A stretch of DNA of 64,000 bases from JBBQFI01 sp038237805 (GTDB lineage Bacteria; Verrucomicrobiota; Verrucomicrobiia; Chthoniobacterales; UBA10450): positions 186,001-250,000 of the forward strand of contig JBBRYI010000004.1 of NCBI GenBank assembly GCA_038237805.1, written 5' to 3'. The notes under the pieces were generated by a model. It saw only the letters and a program-made list of their open reading frames with translations, was not told where the DNA came from and did not search any database. This document shows, one piece after another, positions 53,336-61,010 of the stretch. Numbering within the stretch: position 1 is the first letter of the stretch; each line of letters opens with the position of its first letter. The translations under genes were made by a program, and so were the position numbers.

Positions 53336-55213
53336 CTACTCGACCGTGACGCTTTTCGCGAGGTTGCGCGGCTTGTCTACGTCGCGACCGAGAGCCACGG
53401 CCAGGTGATACGCCAGCAATTGCAATGGGACAGCGGTCAAGATCGGCATCGCGAAATCGGGAGCATGCGGCACGATAATGATGTCGTTGACGTGTTTATC
53501 AAGTTGCTTCGCGCCGCGCGCGGTCGTGACGGCAATGATCGGGCCTTTGCGCGCTTTGACCTGTTCGATGTTATTCAAGTTCTTCGAGAACACGGCATCG
53601 TCGGGCGCAATAAAAAGTGAAGGAAGATCAGGACGCACAAGCGCGATAATGCCGTGTTTCAGTTCTGCGCTGGGATGACCTTCAGCAAACAGATAAGTGA
53701 TCTCCTTTAACTTGAGCGCACCTTCAAGCGCGACGGGGAAGTTGGCTTGCCGTCCGAAGAAGAGCATTCCGCCGACGTCGACGTATTTTTTTGCGATCGC
53801 TTTGATCTCGTCGCTCAAGGCCAGGACTTCTTCGATCTGCTCGGGCAACGCTTCCAGCGCGTGAATAATGCGGCTGCCTTCGGCGGTCGAGAGATGCCGC
53901 ATCCGTCCTAATAGGAGTCCGATCAATGTGAGAATCGTCAATTGCGACGTAAATGATTTTGTCGCGGCGACGCCGATTTCGGGACCGGCGTGCATGTAAA
54001 CTCCACCGTCGCTTTCGCGCGCGATTGAGCTGGCCACGTTATTGCAAATACCGAGCGTGCGATAACCTTTGCGCCGGCTCTCGCGCAAGGCGCCGAGCGT
54101 GTCGGCTGTTTCTCCACTTTGAGTGATGGCAAAAACGAGCGTGTCGGTCGTCATCGGACTATTGCGATGGCGAAATTCGCTCGCGTATTCGATCTCAACC
54201 GGAAGGTGCGCGAGTTGTTCGATGAGATATTCGCCGACCATTGCCGCGTGCAAGGCCGTCCCGCATCCGGTGAGCACAAGGCGTCCCACTTCGCGCAATT
54301 GCGCCGGCGTCATGTTTAGTCCGCCGAGCTTGGCGCTACACTCTTCCGCATTGAGCCGGCCGCGCATCGCGTCGCGCACCGAGCCTGGCTGCTCAAAGAT
54401 TTCCTTGAGCATGTAGTGCGGGTAATCGCCTTTCTTGATGTCCTCAGCGCTGAAATCGAGCCTGCTGACCTGGCGGTCACCGATTTCGCCGGCGAGCGAG
54501 CTGATTTCGAATTTGTCGCGCTCAACTGCGACGACATCGAAGTCGTTCAGATAAATTGCGTCGCGCGTGTAGGCGACGATCGCACTGACATCGCTCGCGA
54601 GAAAATTTTCCTCTTTGCCGACACCGAGCACGAGCGGACTGCCGCGACGCGCGCCCACCATAAAATTTGGAATGTCAGCATGTGTCAGTGCGATGCCGTA
54701 GGTACCGATCACTTGTTGCAGCGCCGCGCGCACAGCTGCGACCAGGCACGACTTCTTGTGCGCTTCATTGCCGTCTGATTTTGGCGCAACGGCTTCGTCA
54801 TAAAGTTTGCCGATCAGATGCGCGAGAACTTCCGTGTCGGTTTGCGATTTGAACTTATGGTCGCCGTTTTGTGTCAGGTCATCCTTCAGGGTCTGATAAT
54901 TTTCGATCACGCCATTGTGCACCAGGGCGAGCTTCCCGCTGGCGTCGAAGTGCGGATGCGCATTTTGATCGGTCGGTTTGCCGTGAGTAGCCCAGCGCGT
55001 GTGGCTGATGCCGGAGGTACCCGACGGCGGTTTCTCCGTCATCAATTTGGATAAATCGGCGATGCGACCCGCGCATTTGCGGACTTCGACATGGTGGCCG
55101 TTGACAATAGCAACGCCGGCGGAGTCATAGCCGCGATACTCCAGACGGCGCAAACCGTCGAGCAGGATCGGAGCTGCCTCCGATCGTCCGACATAGCCAA
55201 CTATCCCACACAT
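53336..55213 (-). CDS. glmS: Glutamine-fructose-6-phosphate aminotransferase (isomerising)
   Basis: Makes glucosamine-6-phosphate for peptidoglycan and LPS; 625 residues. After Met removal Cys1 (MCGIVGYVG) is the glutaminase nucleophile, with RRLEYRGYDSAGVAI, SHTRWATHGKPTDQNAHPH and HNGVIENY. The two SIS domains have TGCGTALHAAMVGEYLIEQ, FAITQSGETADTLGAL and the C-terminal PRNLAKSVTVE. The ATG at 55213 is fixed by the required Cys. No glmS ribozyme was recognised upstream. Confidence 0.97.
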   Translation of the reverse strand: MCGIVGYVGRSEAAPILLDGLRRLEYRGYDSAGVAIVNGHHVEVRKCAGRIADLSKLMTEKPPSGTSGISHTRWATHGKPTDQNAHPHFDASGKLALVHNGVIENYQTLKDDLTQNGDHKFKSQTDTEVLAHLIGKLYDEAVAPKSDGNEAHKKSCLVAAVRAALQQVIGTYGIALTHADIPNFMVGARRGSPLVLGVGKEENFLASDVSAIVAYTRDAIYLNDFDVVAVERDKFEISSLAGEIGDRQVSRLDFSAEDIKKGDYPHYMLKEIFEQPGSVRDAMRGRLNAEECSAKLGGLNMTPAQLREVGRLVLTGCGTALHAAMVGEYLIEQLAHLPVEIEYASEFRHRNSPMTTDTLVFAITQSGETADTLGALRESRRKGYRTLGICNNVASSIARESDGGVYMHAGPEIGVAATKSFTSQLTILTLIGLLLGRMRHLSTAEGSRIIHALEALPEQIEEVLALSDEIKAIAKKYVDVGGMLFFGRQANFPVALEGALKLKEITYLFAEGHPSAELKHGIIALVRPDLPSLFIAPDDAVFSKNLNNIEQVKARKGPIIAVTTARGAKQLDKHVNDIIIVPHAPDFAMPILTAVPLQLLAYHLAVALGRDVDKPRNLAKSVTVE

Positions 55214-55388
55214 AAAGCGAGCTGATCGTGACACCAACCCCGGAAATGTGCAAGGAAGGGCACCTGCTTGCGACTGCGGATGGACGCGCAAAAAGGTTGC
55301 TCGAATGCATCGAGCCTGAGTTATTAGAGTTGTGGCATCGAAAACTGCTTCGCGGCGCGAAACATTTGGAACGAATCCGTTTTCCGGT

Positions 55389-56687
55389 ATGCAAGTTCCT
55401 GCGCTTCCACCTGGCACGACACAACGCACGCTTGCCATCATCATGGGCGGCGGTGCCGGGACCCGTCTTTTTCCGCTAACGAAGGATCGTTCCAAACCGG
55501 CGGTCCCGATCGGCGGGAAATATCGGTTGGTCGATATTCCCATTAGCAATTGCCTGAATTCAGGACTGCGCTCGATCTATGTGCTGACGCAGTTCAATAG
55601 CATGTCGCTGCATCGTCATATTCAGGCGAGCTACAAATTCGATAATTTTTCGCGCAGTTTTGTCGAGATCCTCGCGGCTCAACAAACGCCGGAAGGCTCG
55701 CAATGGTATCAGGGCACGGCCGATGCCGTGCGCCAAAACATGCGCTACTTCCTGGAGCGGCCGTACGACTATTATCTGATTCTGAGCGGCGATCAGCTTT
55801 ATCGGATGGATTTTCGCGCGCTCCTGCACCAACACATTCGCTCGGGCGCGGAGGTAACATTGGCGACAAAGCCGGTCGCGCGCGCGCAAGTTTCGGAGTT
55901 CGGAATCATGCAAAGTGACGCCGATCGCCGGATCGTTCGTTTCGTCGAGAAACCGAAGGACGAAAGTTTGCTCGGCGACTTGCGGATGAGTCGCGAACTA
56001 CTTCTCTCGACGGAATCGAACGAGGACGAAGAATTGTATCAGGCGTCGATGGGAATTTATATCTTCAACCGCGACGTCCTGATCGAATGTTTGAACAACG
56101 ATCTCGTGGATTTTGGCAAACATGTCATTCCCCAATCGATCCAGGAACGTTACGTCAGCGCCTACATTTTCAACGGGTACTGGGAGGATATCGGAACGAT
56201 CCGCGCTTTTTTTGAAGCGAATCTGGATCTTACCAACAACGCTCCGTCATATAGTTTCTTCGAGCCAGAGGCACCGATTTACACGCATCCCCGTTTCCTG
56301 CCGGGCAGCAAGATCAATGGCGCCAATCTGCGACAGGCAATCATATCCGACGGCTGCATTATTTCTGACGCACACATTGAACGCAGCGTGATTGGTATTC
56401 GCAGCATTATTCAAAGTGGCGCGACGATTCGCAACAGCATCATCATGGGAGCCGATTATTTTGAAACAGAGGGCGCAAATACTTTCACGCAAGGTCCGCC
56501 GGTAGGGGTCGGACGTAATTGCGTGATCGATCGTGCGATCATTGACAAAAACGCGCGCATCGCTGACGGCGTCGTGATCACGCCGGAAGGCAAGCCACCC
56601 AATCTCGACGCGGAAAATTATTTCATCCGCGACGGAATCGTGGTCGTGCCAAAGAATGCAGTGATTCCGGCGGGATTCTGGATCTAG
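55389..56687 (+). CDS. glgC: Glucose-1-phosphate adenylyltransferase
   Basis: Makes ADP-glucose for glycogen; 432 residues from the ATG at 55389. Motifs are IMGGGAGTRLFPLTKDRSKP, the substrate site PIGGKYRLVDIPISNC, YQGTADAVRQNMRYF, LILSGDQLYRMDF and the Glu-Lys of RFVEKPKDESLL. A left-handed helix domain forms the C-terminus. A GTG at 55332 would extend it by 19 residues but has no better ribosome site. It is divergent from glmS; no other glycogen genes are in view. Confidence 0.95.
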   Translation: MQVPALPPGTTQRTLAIIMGGGAGTRLFPLTKDRSKPAVPIGGKYRLVDIPISNCLNSGLRSIYVLTQFNSMSLHRHIQASYKFDNFSRSFVEILAAQQTPEGSQWYQGTADAVRQNMRYFLERPYDYYLILSGDQLYRMDFRALLHQHIRSGAEVTLATKPVARAQVSEFGIMQSDADRRIVRFVEKPKDESLLGDLRMSRELLLSTESNEDEELYQASMGIYIFNRDVLIECLNNDLVDFGKHVIPQSIQERYVSAYIFNGYWEDIGTIRAFFEANLDLTNNAPSYSFFEPEAPIYTHPRFLPGSKINGANLRQAIISDGCIISDAHIERSVIGIRSIIQSGATIRNSIIMGADYFETEGANTFTQGPPVGVGRNCVIDRAIIDKNARIADGVVITPEGKPPNLDAENYFIRDGIVVVPKNAVIPAGFWI

Positions 56688-56694
56688 CCAACTG

Positions 56695-56910
56695 TTAGCG
56701 GCCTCGAGTCATTCCCTCGGGAAGTCCGCTGCCGACCTCCCATTTTTCCTGCTTGTTCCAGGGAAGCACCGATTCAGGTTTACCCTCCGGATCAGAGACA
56801 AGACGCGGCGGCTCTTTTTGCGTCGCGCAGGCAGGAGTGAGCAAAGATAAACACGCCAGCAGAACTAAACGGGATAAGAATTTTTTGTGTTTACGAACCA
56901 GTGCCAGCAT
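56695..56910 (-). CDS. Small lipoprotein
   Basis: 71 residues. A basic start (MLALVRKHKKFLSR) is followed by a hydrophobic stretch and lipobox LLTPAC, then a short polar tail ending GLPEGMTRGR. I recognise no family. It overlaps the end of the upstream coiled-coil gene by 20 bases, so the two are probably co-expressed. It converges on glgC with a 7-base gap. Confidence 0.65.
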   Translation of the reverse strand: MLALVRKHKKFLSRLVLLACLSLLTPACATQKEPPRLVSDPEGKPESVLPWNKQEKWEVGSGLPEGMTRGR

Positions 56911-57676
56911 AAATGACGGTATCTCCAGGTTGCACCTGCACGCCACGCGGCAGGGTGCTGCTGATGATATCGCCGATAGCTGTGGCCGGTTCAACCGAGG
57001 AAACGCGAATTTTTCCAATGAGCGTTCCGCCACGCAGAACCAGCATCTCGGCATTGGCTTCCACACCCTGACGCCCGCCAAGATTAAGCACGACGAAGTT
57101 GTAAGCCTGGTTCACGGCCAAAACGGTTCCGTGCAAACCGGGCTGGGACGAGAGGCGCCGACGCTGTGGCCCCTCTTCAACTGCCTTCGGCGGAGGTTTC
57201 GCACTCTCGGCCTTGTCGGCAAGAAACAATTTCTCGCGCTCAGCGTTGTCCAATTGACGCCTCGCTTCATCTAATTGCGCTTGTAATTCCGCTGCCGAAG
57301 ATCCTTCAGACGTGGCGGGTTGAGTTAAACCAAGTCCAAGTTCCTCGACCTTTTTTTGCAGTTGTGCGAGCTGACTCTCATTCGCTTGCAGCTTTGTCGC
57401 GATGGCCGCTTTTTCCGTTCGCGCTTTTGTCGCTTCGGCCTCTGCATTTGCCGCGCGCGCTTCTGTCGCGGCAAGTTTGGCTTTGTCGGCGCTGGATTCT
57501 CCTCCACGGGACTGCGTGCGCTGTGACGTGCGAGCGTTTGCGGCCTGCGTGCGGGCGAGGAGCGCGCTCTCTTGTTCCGCGCGGAGCGACTTGACTTTAG
57601 TGGTGTTGAGAACGCCGAAGACAGCCGAAAGAGTCAGCAGCAATAAAGAGGTCCCGAGTAAAACGCGGATGGACAC
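56891..57676 (-). CDS. Membrane-anchored coiled-coil protein with a beta-rich C-terminal domain
   Basis: 261 residues. An N-terminal helix (about 5-22) is followed by an Ala/Glu/Lys-rich coiled coil (about 30-165) and a compact domain (about 180-258). The latter, with GTVLAVNQAYNFVVLNLGG, LVLRGGTLIGKIRVSSVEP and VQPGDTVIYAG, resembles small beta barrels seen in envelope proteins of Verrucomicrobiota and Planctomycetes. Function unknown. It probably acts in the periplasm with the small lipoprotein encoded after it. Confidence 0.78.
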   Translation of the reverse strand: MSIRVLLGTSLLLLTLSAVFGVLNTTKVKSLRAEQESALLARTQAANARTSQRTQSRGGESSADKAKLAATEARAANAEAEATKARTEKAAIATKLQANESQLAQLQKKVEELGLGLTQPATSEGSSAAELQAQLDEARRQLDNAEREKLFLADKAESAKPPPKAVEEGPQRRRLSSQPGLHGTVLAVNQAYNFVVLNLGGRQGVEANAEMLVLRGGTLIGKIRVSSVEPATAIGDIISSTLPRGVQVQPGDTVIYAGTGS

Positions 57677-57806
57677 GAACCGGGTTTATAATTGAAAAAC
57701 GAGCGAAAGTGCAACTCTCATCTCCGGCGGCGAATTCAATCATTCGTTGGGATCGAGCGTTTTTCCCATTGCGTCTGCCGCGCTGCAAACCTATAGGAGA
57801 CCTTCC

Positions 57807-57959
57807 ATGGGTCAGCAACATCGTGTCAGAACGAAACGAAAGCGGCGGCGCGCTTATCTCGATCGTAAGCGGACGGCGTCGACAACGCCCGTAAGAACAG
57901 CTCCGCGCGAGGCGCCACGCGCCAAAGCGAAAAAGCAAACGGCCGCCGCAGCGAAATAA
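57807..57959 (+). CDS. Small, very basic conserved-looking protein
   Basis: 50 residues, rich in Lys, Arg and Ala: MGQQHRVRTKRKRRRAYLDR then an Ala/Pro/Lys tail. A clear AGGAGA ribosome site lies 7 bases before the ATG at 57807. The composition suggests RNA or ribosome binding (inference). It precedes the NYN nuclease gene by about 50 bases, which also points to RNA metabolism. Confidence 0.7.
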   Translation: MGQQHRVRTKRKRRRAYLDRKRTASTTPVRTAPREAPRAKAKKQTAAAAK

Positions 57960-58008
57960 GACGAGGCCGCGCCCGCGATCTTTGCGGTCACAAATTGCTC
58001 TCGCTGCG

Positions 58009-58407
58009 GTGCGATTCGACTACCTGATTGTTGACGGACACAGCATCATTTTCGCGTGGCCGGAGCTGCGGACACTGCATCAGCGGCGGACGTCGCTAGC
58101 TCGAGAAGCTCTCAGTAAAAAATTGCGTGATTATCAGGACTGGACGGGCGTGCGAACAGTTGTCGTTTTCGACGGGAAGGGTCCCAAAATCAGCGCGGTA
58201 TCCGAACCGGGGGAAATCCAAATCTTTTATTCGCGCGCCGGACAAAGTGCGGATGCGGTGATCGAGCGTTTGGTGAGCAATTACGCGTCGCAATTTCGCG
58301 TAACGGTGGCGACAAACGATTATCTTGAAGAGCAGACCGCCAGCGCTTTCGGTGCTGAGTGCATTTCGGCAGAGGGATTGCGTGGTCTGCTGGCGGAGGC
58401 GCGTTAA
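58009..58407 (+). CDS. NYN-domain (YacP/Rae1-like) ribonuclease
   Basis: 132 residues from the GTG at 58009; a TTG at 57982 would add nine. The PIN-like NYN fold is shown by the N-terminal YLIVDGHSIIFAWPEL, the middle TVVVFDGKG, the acidic SADAVIERLVSNY and VATNDYLEEQTA. The Asp residues are placed as in YacP nucleases. In Bacillus the homologue Rae1 is a ribosome-associated endoribonuclease; a similar role is possible here given the basic protein upstream. Confidence 0.85.
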   Translation: MRFDYLIVDGHSIIFAWPELRTLHQRRTSLAREALSKKLRDYQDWTGVRTVVVFDGKGPKISAVSEPGEIQIFYSRAGQSADAVIERLVSNYASQFRVTVATNDYLEEQTASAFGAECISAEGLRGLLAEAR

Positions 58408-58417
58408 GAGAACCGCC

Positions 58418-58867
58418 TCAGGCAGCACCGGCAAGAGCGTGCTGCGGCGTAGTCACCGTTTCACGGCGCGCGCGTTGCTGACAGGTGGCCAGCACTCGTG
58501 AGAGAACGCAATAGAGTTGTTCGATGGGTAGGTTCTTGCTGACGTAGCCGTTCGCACCAGCGCGCAACGCTGCATGCATCCGGTCTTCATCGTAACCGAT
58601 TCCGGTGAAAACAATGATCGGAAGCTTTTGGTTAATTTCGCGAATGAACGAAATGAGAGATATGCCATCCACCTTTGGCATTTTGAGATCCACGATGACG
58701 ACATCGCAGTCGCGCCGCTCAAGCCAGGCAGCGGTTTGGAAGCCATCGGTCAAAGAATCGCAAGTATGTCCTTTTTGTCGGAGATAGGTGACGAGAAATT
58801 TAGCAATCGACGGGTCGTCGTCGATAATTAGGAATTCTGCGCGTTCGCGGGTGACAGGTTTCATCAT
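58418..58867 (-). CDS. Single-domain response regulator
   Basis: 149 residues containing one REC domain: FLIIDDDPSIAKFL (acidic pocket), the acceptor Asp in VVIVDLKMPKVDGISL, VFTGIG (Thr) and SKNLPIEQL (Lys). There is no output domain, so it acts through protein contacts or a phosphorelay. The two NtrB-like kinases 2 kb upstream on the same strand are possible partners (inference). Confidence 0.92.
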   Translation of the reverse strand: MMKPVTRERAEFLIIDDDPSIAKFLVTYLRQKGHTCDSLTDGFQTAAWLERRDCDVVIVDLKMPKVDGISLISFIREINQKLPIIVFTGIGYDEDRMHAALRAGANGYVSKNLPIEQLYCVLSRVLATCQQRARRETVTTPQHALAGAA

Positions 58868-58952
58868 TCGGTTGGCTTATAATTGCCATAAGGAGTATAA
58901 GCACTAACCTTGCCAACCACCGCACCCGCTTTCTCTGTCGCGATTGGGTGTC

Positions 58953-59966
58953 CTACTTTTCGAATCGCTCTTCGATCTTTTTCACCCGCTCGAAAAGTTT
59001 TCCGAGCCTGCGCACCCAGGCGAGATGCGTTGTCGCTTCACTCAATGGAACCGCCGGGGTCGCCCACCAGGTGCCGCCTTCGATATTCTTCGAAATGCCG
59101 CTCTGAGCGCCAATCATCGTTTTATCACCGATCTCGATGTGTCCGATAATGCCAACCTGGCCGCCCACCATGACCTCTGCGCCGATCCGAACACTGCCGG
59201 CAATTCCGGTCTGCGCTGCGATCATCGAGTTCTTTCCGATGACGACGTTATGGGCCACCTGCACCAAGTTGTCGATTTTTACTCCGTCCTGAATCCAGGT
59301 CCGTCCAAAACGGGCGCGGTCGATCGTGGTGTTGGCTCCGATTTCGACGTCGTCATCGATCTGCACAATTCCAACTTGCGGGACCTTTTCATTTTTCCCT
59401 TCTCTTGGTTCGAACCCGAAACCATCCGCGCCGATCACCACGCCGCTATGAATAACGACACCGGCACCGATTTGGGTGCGTTCGCGAATTGTAACGTGAG
59501 GATAAATCAAACAGTTCGCGCCTATGACCGTTTCGTGTCCGATGTAACTTCCGGCGCCGATCACGGTGTTGTCGCCGACGGTTACGCCGGACTCGATGAC
59601 CGCATGAGGCTGAATCGAAACGCGTTCACCCAGTTTGACAGTGGTAGCAACGACTGCGGTGCCGTGAACTCCGGGCGGGAAAGTAATGGGGCTAGGAGCG
59701 AGTTTCAGCACGACTTGCTCGAACGCCTTGGTTGGATCGCTAACGCGAATTTGCGCTGCAGCAATTTTTTCTGAAAAATCGTGCGGAACAAAAGCGGCGG
59801 AGGCGCGTGTCTTTCGCAGTAGCGGCAAGTAGCGTCGGTTGCCCAGGAACGTGATTTCCCCCGCACCGGCTTCCGCGAGCGAAGCGGCGCCGGTGATGAT
59901 GGCAGAGGGATCGCCGAGTAACTCGCCGCCGCACATTGCCGCGAGTTCCTGAAGGGTAAACGTCAC
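58953..59966 (-). CDS. lpxD: UDP-3-O-(3-hydroxyacyl)glucosamine N-acyltransferase
   Basis: Third enzyme of lipid A synthesis; 337 residues. The N-terminal uridine-binding domain (GAASLAEAGAGEITFLGNRR) is followed by a long left-handed beta helix of hexapeptide repeats (about 105-290). The latter carries the catalytic His region VHSGVVIGADGFGFEP with neighbouring VAHNVVIGKNSMIAAQTGIA. The GTG at 59966 is the best start. It shows the organism makes lipid A. Confidence 0.96.
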   Translation of the reverse strand: MTFTLQELAAMCGGELLGDPSAIITGAASLAEAGAGEITFLGNRRYLPLLRKTRASAAFVPHDFSEKIAAAQIRVSDPTKAFEQVVLKLAPSPITFPPGVHGTAVVATTVKLGERVSIQPHAVIESGVTVGDNTVIGAGSYIGHETVIGANCLIYPHVTIRERTQIGAGVVIHSGVVIGADGFGFEPREGKNEKVPQVGIVQIDDDVEIGANTTIDRARFGRTWIQDGVKIDNLVQVAHNVVIGKNSMIAAQTGIAGSVRIGAEVMVGGQVGIIGHIEIGDKTMIGAQSGISKNIEGGTWWATPAVPLSEATTHLAWVRRLGKLFERVKKIEERFEK

Positions 59967-59999
59967 AATGGAATAGGCGCCGATTCGCCTAACGAGTGA

Positions 60000-60953
60000 T
60001 TACTTCTTAACACTGGCGCGCACAGCGTCAAGCTGGCCGGCCGAACCGAGCTTCTCGTTTTTGTGCGCAATAAAATTCGCGTACTCTTGCACAAATATTT
60101 TTCCTGGCGCGCGGAAATCGAACTCCGCGGGCTTGTCGCGGAAGAATTCGCGATGAACCCGAGTCCAGACCAAACGTCCATCGGTATCGATGTTGACCTT
60201 GGTTACGCCGAGCCTCGCTGCGGGCAGATATTCGTTTTCATTAACACCGCGCGCGGAGGGATCGAGCTTACCGCCGGCAGCATTGATGCGCTGCACTTCC
60301 TCAATGGGCACACTCGAGCTGCCGTGCATGACAATTGGAGTTCCGGGAATTTTCTTGCTGATCCCTTCGATGACGTCGAAATGCAGCCCTTGTTTGCCTT
60401 TGAATTTGTAGGCGCCATGGCTCGTGCCAATCGCCGCCGCGAGCGAATCACACCCGGTTCGTTTCACGAACTCGACCGCTTCATCCGGATTCGTAAGGCA
60501 GGCGTGGCCTTCGTCGACTTGGATATCTTCTTCCACGCCGCCCAGCCGACCCAGCTCTGCTTCGACGCTGATGCCTTTGGCGTGGGCGCGATCAACGACA
60601 CGTTTTGTGATCGCGATGTTTTCTTCAAACTCTTCATGGCTCGCATCGATCATGACCGAGCTATAAAAGCCCGAGTCGATGCAGTCGTAACAAGTCTCCT
60701 CGTCACCGTGATCGAGATGGACAGCGAAGATCGCCTCCGGAAAAATTTCCTCGGCCGTGCGAATCATCGCTTCGAGCATACGCTTATCGGCATAACTGCG
60801 GGCGCCTTTGGAAAGCTGGATGATAAACGGAGCGCGGCTTTGCACATTTCCGCGAAACAACCCAAGCAGCTGTTCCATGTTGTTAATGTTGTAGGCCCCG
60901 ACGGCGAATTTGCCGTAAGCGACTTTATAAAGCTGGGCAGTCGTGACGATCAT
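60000..60953 (-). CDS. fba: Class II fructose-1,6-bisphosphate aldolase
   Basis: Glycolytic/gluconeogenic zinc enzyme of 317 residues. Zinc ligands and substrate motifs are AVHLDHGDEETCYDCIDSGF, SVMIDASHEEFEENI, SVEAELGRLGGVEEDI, AAAIGTSHGAYKF, VMHGSSSVPIEEVQ and GVTKVNIDTDGRL. It lies 33 bases upstream of lpxD; a CCTAACGA copy sits in the gap. Confidence 0.97.
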   Translation of the reverse strand: MIVTTAQLYKVAYGKFAVGAYNINNMEQLLGLFRGNVQSRAPFIIQLSKGARSYADKRMLEAMIRTAEEIFPEAIFAVHLDHGDEETCYDCIDSGFYSSVMIDASHEEFEENIAITKRVVDRAHAKGISVEAELGRLGGVEEDIQVDEGHACLTNPDEAVEFVKRTGCDSLAAAIGTSHGAYKFKGKQGLHFDVIEGISKKIPGTPIVMHGSSSVPIEEVQRINAAGGKLDPSARGVNENEYLPAARLGVTKVNIDTDGRLVWTRVHREFFRDKPAEFDFRAPGKIFVQEYANFIAHKNEKLGSAGQLDAVRASVKK

Positions 60954-61010
60954 GGTAAAAGCGATTTTCCGATCTTGTGACTTAGCGCGCGGAAAACTTC
61001 GCGCAAGTTT

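Noticed and set aside
55214..55388. glmS ribozyme upstream of glmS
   Set aside because: I could not find the conserved core in the 175-base gap, and the ribozyme is typical of Gram-positive bacteria.
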